NCBI GenBank assembly: GCA_964467705.1
Contig: CAYXUZ010000107.1
Location: 1 to 21,428 of the forward strand
Direction: 5' to 3'
Length of the DNA stretch: 21,428 nt
Source of the DNA: CAADGU01 sp964467705
GTDB taxonomy: Bacteria > Chloroflexota > Anaerolineae > Promineifilales > Promineifilaceae
The notes below the pieces were generated by a model. It saw only the letters and a list, made by a program, of their open reading frames with translations, had not been told where the DNA came from and ran no database searches. Shown one piece after another: positions 16,165 to 21,428 of this stretch (the stretch's first letter is position 1; every line of letters begins with the position of its first letter). Both the position numbers and the translations under genes were made by a program.

Positions 16165-17664
16165 CTACGGCAAATCCGTCTCCCCCATTAACCACCTGTC
16201 CATTTCTCGCGCTGCGCCGCGCCCCTCGTTAATCGCCCACACCACCAGGCTCTGCCCACGTCGGGCATCGCCGGCGGCAAAAACGCCGGGCACGTTGGTG
16301 TGGAAGGTGCCATAAGCGGCTTTGGCGTTGCTGCGTTCATCCGCGTCCACGCTCAGTTGCGCCAACAGACCCCCCTCCGGCCCCAGAAAACCCATGGCCA
16401 ACAGTACCAATTGGGCGGGCCAGGTGCGTTCTGTGCCCGGTATTTCCACCAGCTTTGGCCCGCTGCCGTTGGTTTCCCAGCGCACCTGCACCGTTTCTAC
16501 TGCCTGCACACGGCCGTACCCATCCCCCACAAACCGTTTACTGAGGATATTGAATTCGCGGGGGTCACGGCCGTACACGGCCGTCGCCTCTTCCTGCCCA
16601 TAATCCTGTTTCAACACCAGCGGCCACTGCGGCCAGGGATTATTCGCCAGCCGTTCGTCAGGCGGCCGTTCCATAATCTCAAACTGCGTCAGGCTGGCGC
16701 AGTTATGCCGCAGCGCCGTGGCCACACAATCCGTGCCCGTATCCCCGCCGCCGATGACGATGACATTCTGGCCGGCGGCGGAGATGAATGGAGATTGTGA
16801 GGTTTCTAATCTCTTAGTCTCCCAGTCTCCCAATAACTTCTTCGTATTCGGCCCCAAAAAGTCCATCGCAAAATGAATACCCTGCAACTCCCGGCCAGGA
16901 ATCGGTAAATCGCGCGGTTTGGTTGCGCCGGTGCAGAGCACAATGGCGTCAAATTCGTGGCGCAAATGCACGGCGGGCATATCCCGGCCAATCTCCGTAT
17001 TGGGCACAAAACGAATCCCAGCGGCGGCCATCAAATCAATGCGCCGCTGCACCAGCGTTTTTTCCAGCTTCATATTGGGGATGCCATACATCAGCAGCCC
17101 GCCGATGCGGTCGGCCCGTTCATACACCGTCACCTCGTGCCCCACCAGGTTCAATTGGTCGGCGCAGGCCAGCCCGGCCGGGCCAGAGCCAATGACGGCC
17201 ACCTTCTTGCCGGTGCGTTTGCGTGGCAGGTTGGGTTTCACCCAGCCTTCCTCATACGCCTTTTCGATGATGGCGTACTCGATGCTTTTGATGGTCACAG
17301 CCGGTTCAGAAATGCCCAGGGTGCAGGCCGCTTCGCAAGGGGCGGGGCAGACCAGCCCGGTAAATTCGGGAAAATTGTTCGTCTTGGTCAGCCGGTCATA
17401 CGCCTCGTGCCACAGTCCACGATAGATCAGGTCATTCCATTCGGGGATGAGGTTGTTGATGGGGCAGCCAGAGGTCATACGGTTGAGGATGCGCCCCTTG
17501 TGGCAAAAGGGGATGCCACAATCCATGCAGCGCGCCGCCTGTGTTTGCAGCCGTTCATCGGGCAGGTGCAGATGGATGGATTGCCAGTCGCGTAGCCGCT
17601 CACGCACATCCCGATCCGCCCCCACCTCCCGCGGAAATTCTAAAAAGCCTGTCGGTTTTGCCAT
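16165..17664 (-). CDS. gltD: Glutamate synthase small subunit
   Basis: 499 residues (E. coli GltD 472). It takes electrons from NAD(P)H through FAD and passes them to GltB for glutamate synthesis. N-terminal cluster cysteines: C46, C49, C54 and C67 (CMDCGIPFCHKG, GCPI), then C106, C110 and C114 (CPAPCEAAC). The FAD site is VAVIGSGPAGLACA (155-168). The NAD(P)H site is VIVIGGGDTGTDC (301-313). Conserved C-terminal GVFAAGDARRGQSLVVWAINEGR closes the FAD fold. Residues 278-292 (GDWETKRLETSQSPF) replace the short variable loop and are encoded by a repeat of GGGAGACT units, an apparent in-frame insertion. The upstream neighbour on this strand is gltB, 84 bases away, with a hairpin-forming repeat in the spacer. 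Confidence 0.97.
   Translation of the reverse strand: MAKPTGFLEFPREVGADRDVRERLRDWQSIHLHLPDERLQTQAARCMDCGIPFCHKGRILNRMTSGCPINNLIPEWNDLIYRGLWHEAYDRLTKTNNFPEFTGLVCPAPCEAACTLGISEPAVTIKSIEYAIIEKAYEEGWVKPNLPRKRTGKKVAVIGSGPAGLACADQLNLVGHEVTVYERADRIGGLLMYGIPNMKLEKTLVQRRIDLMAAAGIRFVPNTEIGRDMPAVHLRHEFDAIVLCTGATKPRDLPIPGRELQGIHFAMDFLGPNTKKLLGDWETKRLETSQSPFISAAGQNVIVIGGGDTGTDCVATALRHNCASLTQFEIMERPPDERLANNPWPQWPLVLKQDYGQEEATAVYGRDPREFNILSKRFVGDGYGRVQAVETVQVRWETNGSGPKLVEIPGTERTWPAQLVLLAMGFLGPEGGLLAQLSVDADERSNAKAAYGTFHTNVPGVFAAGDARRGQSLVVWAINEGRGAAREMDRWLMGETDLP
16787..16831. repeat. Dispersed repeat inserted in frame within gltD
   Basis: On the gltD strand the units GGGAGACT, GGGAGACT, AAGAGATT and AGAAACCTC lie in a row, followed by the complement of GGAGATT. 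The same kind of unit forms the hairpin at 1136-1171. The resulting peptide lies in the surface loop just before the second dinucleotide-binding motif. Confidence 0.6.
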
Positions 17665-17683
17665 CTCTTCTTCTCGTTGTTTG

Positions 17684-17740
17684 ACGCGGAGGCGCAGAGG
17701 GGTTGATCTTCTTTTTCTCTGCGTCTCCGCGCCTCTGCGT
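17684..17740. repeat. Hairpin-forming CTCTGCG/CGCAGAG repeat in the gltB-gltD spacer
   Basis: ACGCGGAGGCGCAGAG (17684-17699) is nearly complementary to CTCTGCGTCTCCGCG (17717-17731), followed by a further CCTCTGCGT copy. The stem is about 15 bp with one mismatch and an 18-base loop. It fills most of the 84-base spacer. A T-rich stretch (CTTTTT) lies in the loop rather than after the stem, so it is a dispersed repeat rather than a normal terminator. It might lower gltD expression relative to gltB. Confidence 0.65.
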
Positions 17741-17748
17741 TGAAATCT

Positions 17749-20700
17749 TTAAGCGGGAACTTTGACGCGCTTGCTTTGGCGGAAGGCGGCCATGGCCAGC
17801 TCTTCGCCGGAGAGATCGCTGGTGGTTTGCACTTCGGCCACCGCTTCCAGGACGGTTTTGTAATCGCGGGGCATCACTTTGACGAACATGGGCAGCGTCT
17901 CTTCCCAGCAGGCCAGGATGTCCCAGGCGCGTTTGCTGTCGGTGTATTGGGCATGGCAGAGGATGAGGTTATACAGCGTTTCGATGTCGCCGTTGCTGAC
18001 CGGTTCCAGGTCTACCATTTCGGGGTTACAACGCCGGTCAAAACGGCCGTCGCCATCCCACACATACGCCACCCCACCAGACATCCCGGCGGCAAAGTTC
18101 CGCCCCGTCTGGCCCAGTACCACCACTTTGCCCCCGGTCATATATTCACAACCGTGATCGCCGACGCCTTCAACGACGGCCGTGACCCCCGAATTGCGCA
18201 CACAGAACCGTTCACCCGCCATCCCGTTTATATACGCCTGTCCATCCGTTGCCCCATAAAAGGCCACGTTGCCCACGATGATGTTCTCTTCGGGCAGGAA
18301 AGTGGCAGCGGCAGGCGGTGTGACAATGATCTTGCCGCCGGACAGCCCTTTGCCCAGGTAATCATTGGCATCCCCTTCCAATTGCAGCGTCATCCCTTTG
18401 GGCACAAATGCGCCAAAACTTTGCCCGGCCGACCCCACAAAACGGAGCGAGATGGCGTCGGCGGGCAGCCCATTGGCCCCGTGCCGCCGTGTCACCGCGC
18501 TGCCCACCATCGTGCCCACCGTGCGATGCACATTGCGGATGGGGAACGTGCCAGAAACCCGCTCGCCGTTTTCAATGGCCGGCTGGCAAAAGTCGAGCAG
18601 GACGGTGGCGTCCAGGGTATCTTCAATGCCATGTTGTTGGGGGCGTTTACGGCCGTTGGCCTGCAAATGCTCTTTCTCGCCGTCCGGGTTTGGCCGGTAC
18701 AGAATCGGCATCAGGTTTAGCCCGCGCAGTTTCCAATGGTTGACCGCTTCGCCGATCTCCAACAAATCGGCGCGCCCCACCAGTTCATCAATGGTGCGCA
18801 CACCCAACTGGGCCATAATCTCGCGCATATCCTGGGCGATAAAGTGCATAAAGTTGATTATATGTTCCGGCTTTCCGGCGAACTTCTGGCGCAGGTCAGG
18901 ATTTTGCGTCGCTACCCCCACCGGGCAGGTGTCCAGATGGCAGACGCGCATCATAATGCAGCCCAACGCCACCAGCGGCGCGGTGGCAAAACCAAACTCC
19001 TCCGCCCCCAACAGCGCGGCGATGATCACATCTCGCCCCGTTTTCAGTTGGCCGTCCGTTTCCACCACCACCCGGTCGCGCAGGCCGTTCATCAGTAGCG
19101 TCTGGTGCGCTTCGGCCACGCCCAATTCCCAGGGCAGCCCGGCATGTTTAATACTCGATTGCGGCGATGCGCCCGTGCCACCGTCATGCCCGCTGATGAG
19201 GATGACATCGGCGTGCCCTTTAGCTACGCCCGCGGCAATGGTGCCTACGCCCACTTCGGACACCAGTTTGACGTTGATGCGAGCGTTCGGATTGGCGTTT
19301 TTCAGATCAAAAATCAACTGCGCCAGGTCTTCGATGCTGTAAATGTCGTGGTGCGGCGGCGGCGAAATGAGGCCGACGCCAGGTGTGGAATGGCGCACTT
19401 TGGCGATCCAGGGGTACACCTTACGGCCGGGCAACTGCCCGCCCTCGCCCGGTTTGGCCCCCTGCGCCATTTTAATTTGAATCTCTTCCGCGTTGACCAG
19501 ATATTCGCTGGTAACGCCAAAACGGCCGCTGGCCACCTGTTTGATCTTGCTGATGCGGTCATCCTGGAAGCGGGCCGGGTCTTCGCCACCTTCGCCGGTG
19601 TTTGATTTGCCGCCGATGGCGTTCATGGCGCGGGCTAAGGCTTCGTGCGCTTCCCGGCTGATGGAGCCGTAGGACATGGCCCCGGACTTAAAGCGGCGGC
19701 AGATGGATTCTACCGATTCCACTTCTTCCAGCGGGATGGGTTGGGCAGCCAGGTTCAATTTGAACAGGCCGCGCAGGGTGGCAAGCTGCTGCGAATGGTC
19801 GTTCACGTCGCGGGCGTAGGCTTTGTAGGCGTCATAATCGTTTTCACGCACGGCGTGTTGCAGGCGATGAATGGTGCTGGGATTGAACAGATGGTGTTCG
19901 CCGTCTTCGCGCCATTGGTAACGGCCGCCAGGAGGGAGCGCATGTCCGTTCGACGGCCGTTCCGGGAACGCTGCCTTGTGCCGCATCTCTACTTCCTTCG
20001 CAATCAGGTTGATATCCGCCCCCTGAATCCGGGAGGGTGTGCCGGTGAAGTATTGGTTCACCACCGACTTGTGCAAACCCAACGCCTCAAAAATTTGTGC
20101 GCCGCGATAGCTCTGGATAGTGGAAATGCCCATTTTGGACATCGTTTTCACCACCCCCTTGCTGATTGCCTTGATGTAATGCTTGACCCCCTCTTTCACC
20201 GTCACGTCTGTTAGCAGTTTCTTCTCGATGATTTCGCCGATGGTGGCATACGCCAGATACGGGTTGACGGCATCCGCGCCGTAGCCAAACAGCACGGCAA
20301 AATGATGCACTTCACGCGGTTCGCCAGACTCCACAATCAGGCTGACGCGGGTGCGCTGCCCGCTGCGAATGAGGTGGTGGTGCAGCCCGGCAGTAGCCAG
20401 CAGCGCCGGTATGCCTGCCCGGTAACGGCCAACGTTGCGATCCGACAGAATAAGCAAGTTTGCGCCCATTTGAATGGCCTCATCTGCCTGGAAAAAGAGG
20501 TCGCTCATAGCCTGTTCCAACCCCGCGCCCCCTTTGTTGGGGTCATAAAGGATGGGCAGCGTGGCGGATTTGAAGCCATCCAGTTGAATGTGCTGTAACT
20601 GCGCCAGTTGCTCATCGGTGAGGATGGGGTGGGGCAGGCGAATGCGGCGGCAGTCGGCCGGTTGGGCATCCAGCAAATTGCCTTCCGCGCCCAGCCAGGT

Positions 20701-21428
20701 GAGGGTGCTGGTGACAAGCTCTTCGCGGATAGCGTCCAGCGGTGGGTTTGTCACCTGGGCAAATAGCTGTTTGAAGTAGTTGTAGAGTGGCTGCGGTTTA
20801 TCGGAGAGGATGGCCAGGGGAGTGTCATCGCCCATCGAACCAATGGCTTCTTGCCCATCGCGGGCCATGGGGACCATCAACACACGTAGGTCTTCAAAGG
20901 TGTAGCCAAACGCTTGCTGTTGTTGGATAAGGGTGGCATCTGACTGGAAGACATCCGATTTCTTGGAGAAATCGGATGTCTGGTGGCGCAGATCGGCCAA
21001 ATCAACGGTGTGCTTGTTGATCCAGTCGCGGTAGGGATGCTCCTCCGCTAACGTGTGTTTCAGTTCTTCGTCGCTGATCAAGCGGCCCTGGGCGGTGTCT
21101 ACCAGCAGCATCCGGCCCGGTTGCAGGCGGCCTTTGTGGGCCACGTTTTCCGGGGGGATGTCTACCACGCCGGTTTCAGAGGCCATAATGACCAGGCCGT
21201 CTTTGGTGATGGTGTAGCGCGACGGCCGTAGCCCATTCCGGTCCAACACCGCCCCCACCACCGTACCGTCGCTAAAACCGATGGAAGCGGGGCCGTCCCA
21301 CGGCTCCATCAGGTGGCTGTGGAATTCGTAGAATGCCTTTTTGGCGTCACACATCTCCTCGTTCTTCTCCCACGGTTCGGGGATCATCATCATGATGGCG
21401 TGGGGGAGGCTGCGGCCGGTGAGCGCCA
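17749..21428 (-). CDS. gltB: Glutamate synthase large subunit, C-terminal part (cut by window edge)
   Basis: About 1226 codons are open to the right edge; the true start and the N-terminal catalytic Cys of the glutaminase domain are outside. The visible N-terminal part (MEPWDGPASIGFSDG, LDRNGLRPSRYTIT) is the end of the class II amidotransferase domain. It is followed by the central domain, then the FMN-binding synthase domain with GEGGQLPG, STPGVGLISPPPHHDIYSIE and ISGHDGGTGASP. The 3Fe-4S ligands are C-x5-C-x4-C in CIMMRVCHLDTC (18960-18925). The C-terminal GxGxG beta-helix includes NDYLGKGLSGGKIIV. With GltD it makes two glutamates from glutamine and 2-oxoglutarate. The gltB-gltD order and strand indicate one operon. 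Nothing broken is seen. Confidence 0.97.
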   Translation of the reverse strand, partial: ALTGRSLPHAIMMMIPEPWEKNEEMCDAKKAFYEFHSHLMEPWDGPASIGFSDGTVVGAVLDRNGLRPSRYTITKDGLVIMASETGVVDIPPENVAHKGRLQPGRMLLVDTAQGRLISDEELKHTLAEEHPYRDWINKHTVDLADLRHQTSDFSKKSDVFQSDATLIQQQQAFGYTFEDLRVLMVPMARDGQEAIGSMGDDTPLAILSDKPQPLYNYFKQLFAQVTNPPLDAIREELVTSTLTWLGAEGNLLDAQPADCRRIRLPHPILTDEQLAQLQHIQLDGFKSATLPILYDPNKGGAGLEQAMSDLFFQADEAIQMGANLLILSDRNVGRYRAGIPALLATAGLHHHLIRSGQRTRVSLIVESGEPREVHHFAVLFGYGADAVNPYLAYATIGEIIEKKLLTDVTVKEGVKHYIKAISKGVVKTMSKMGISTIQSYRGAQIFEALGLHKSVVNQYFTGTPSRIQGADINLIAKEVEMRHKAAFPERPSNGHALPPGGRYQWREDGEHHLFNPSTIHRLQHAVRENDYDAYKAYARDVNDHSQQLATLRGLFKLNLAAQPIPLEEVESVESICRRFKSGAMSYGSISREAHEALARAMNAIGGKSNTGEGGEDPARFQDDRISKIKQVASGRFGVTSEYLVNAEEIQIKMAQGAKPGEGGQLPGRKVYPWIAKVRHSTPGVGLISPPPHHDIYSIEDLAQLIFDLKNANPNARINVKLVSEVGVGTIAAGVAKGHADVILISGHDGGTGASPQSSIKHAGLPWELGVAEAHQTLLMNGLRDRVVVETDGQLKTGRDVIIAALLGAEEFGFATAPLVALGCIMMRVCHLDTCPVGVATQNPDLRQKFAGKPEHIINFMHFIAQDMREIMAQLGVRTIDELVGRADLLEIGEAVNHWKLRGLNLMPILYRPNPDGEKEHLQANGRKRPQQHGIEDTLDATVLLDFCQPAIENGERVSGTFPIRNVHRTVGTMVGSAVTRRHGANGLPADAISLRFVGSAGQSFGAFVPKGMTLQLEGDANDYLGKGLSGGKIIVTPPAAATFLPEENIIVGNVAFYGATDGQAYINGMAGERFCVRNSGVTAVVEGVGDHGCEYMTGGKVVVLGQTGRNFAAGMSGGVAYVWDGDGRFDRRCNPEMVDLEPVSNGDIETLYNLILCHAQYTDSKRAWDILACWEETLPMFVKVMPRDYKTVLEAVAEVQTTSDLSGEELAMAAFRQSKRVKVPA

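Larger units (their letters stand above)
227..21229. repeat. Hyper-abundant palindromic octamer ACGGCCGT (39 exact copies)
   Basis: Exact copies by hand include 227, 994, 1031, 1445, 1978, 2154, 2767, 2886, 3021, 3875, 4028, 4705, 6284, 6708, 7211, 7867, 9284, 9486, 9789, 10622, 10913, 11776, 12177, 12402, 12427, 12602, 13275, 14244, 14940, 15379, 16113, 16510, 16567, 16577, 18043, 18176, 18649, 19953 and 21222. They occur in every region and in several reading frames, giving Thr-Ala-Val, Asn-Gly-Arg or Arg-Pro in proteins. At about 54% GC fewer than one copy is expected. Between 4713 and 6283 there is none. Confidence 0.95.

Noticed and set aside
16567..16584. Adjacent ACGGCCGT copies as a regulator binding site within gltD
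   Set aside because: The octamer occurs all over the window, so two close copies are not specific evidence of regulation.
17740..18720. A 326-codon open frame on the plus strand opposite gltB
   Set aside because: It mirrors a firmly identified gltB frame, has no family pattern and is the usual product of GC-rich codon bias.

Overview
The window reads as one piece of a draft bacterial genome, probably from the phylum Chloroflexota (Anaerolineae or a relative). This placement is an inference. It rests on the gene mix (large STAND-type ATPases, an LLM-type probable F420 oxidoreductase, XRE and AraC regulators, bacterial-type GltB/GltD) and on a hugely over-represented palindromic octamer, ACGGCCGT, with 39 exact copies by hand count where fewer than one is expected. 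Two runs of exactly ten N (3961-3970 and 9321-9330) are assembly joins. Each lies inside a real gene and throws the downstream part into another frame.

Layout. 1-1845, minus strand: the N-terminal part of aspartyl-tRNA synthetase (aspS, cut by the window edge), a small TPR protein, and a regulator with two XRE helix-turn-helix domains. 1846-2021: a divergent promoter region. 2022-11306, plus strand: a tight cluster of four P-loop ATPases followed by a radical SAM/SPASM peptide-modifying enzyme. The ATPases are a STAND-like ATPase fused to an OmpR-type winged helix, a second ATPase of the same general build, a third with a C-terminal effector-associated-domain-7-like module, and a roughly 1150-residue STAND-TPR protein. 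11527-12452, plus strand: a 53-residue one-helix membrane protein translationally coupled to an SPFH/band-7-like protein, ending at a strong bidirectional terminator. 12661-16094: an AraC regulator divergent from a cupin, an LLM-class oxidoreductase and an aldo/keto reductase. 16165-21428, minus strand: gltD and gltB (glutamate synthase), with gltB running off the right edge.

The most interesting part is 1.9-12.5 kb. Several signalling-type ATPases, one with a DNA-binding tail and one with a death-like adaptor domain, stand next to a radical SAM maturase. The first 50 residues of that maturase carry two copies of an acidic Cys motif (DxDCACPD followed by K/R, A/G, F/W), which look like a built-in peptide substrate. 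I read this as a candidate conflict or stress-signalling system with a RiPP-like arm: an NTPase sensor/relay module, an adaptor that would recruit an effector encoded elsewhere, and a self-contained precursor-maturase fusion. The divergent double-XRE protein is the natural candidate regulator. No step of this is demonstrated by the sequence alone.

The right half is ordinary metabolism: a small redox cassette under a probable autoregulated AraC protein, and ammonia assimilation through GltBD. Dispersed short repeats occur in several intergenic regions and, unusually, inside the gltD reading frame. I saw no tRNA, rRNA, CRISPR array, transposase or integrase.
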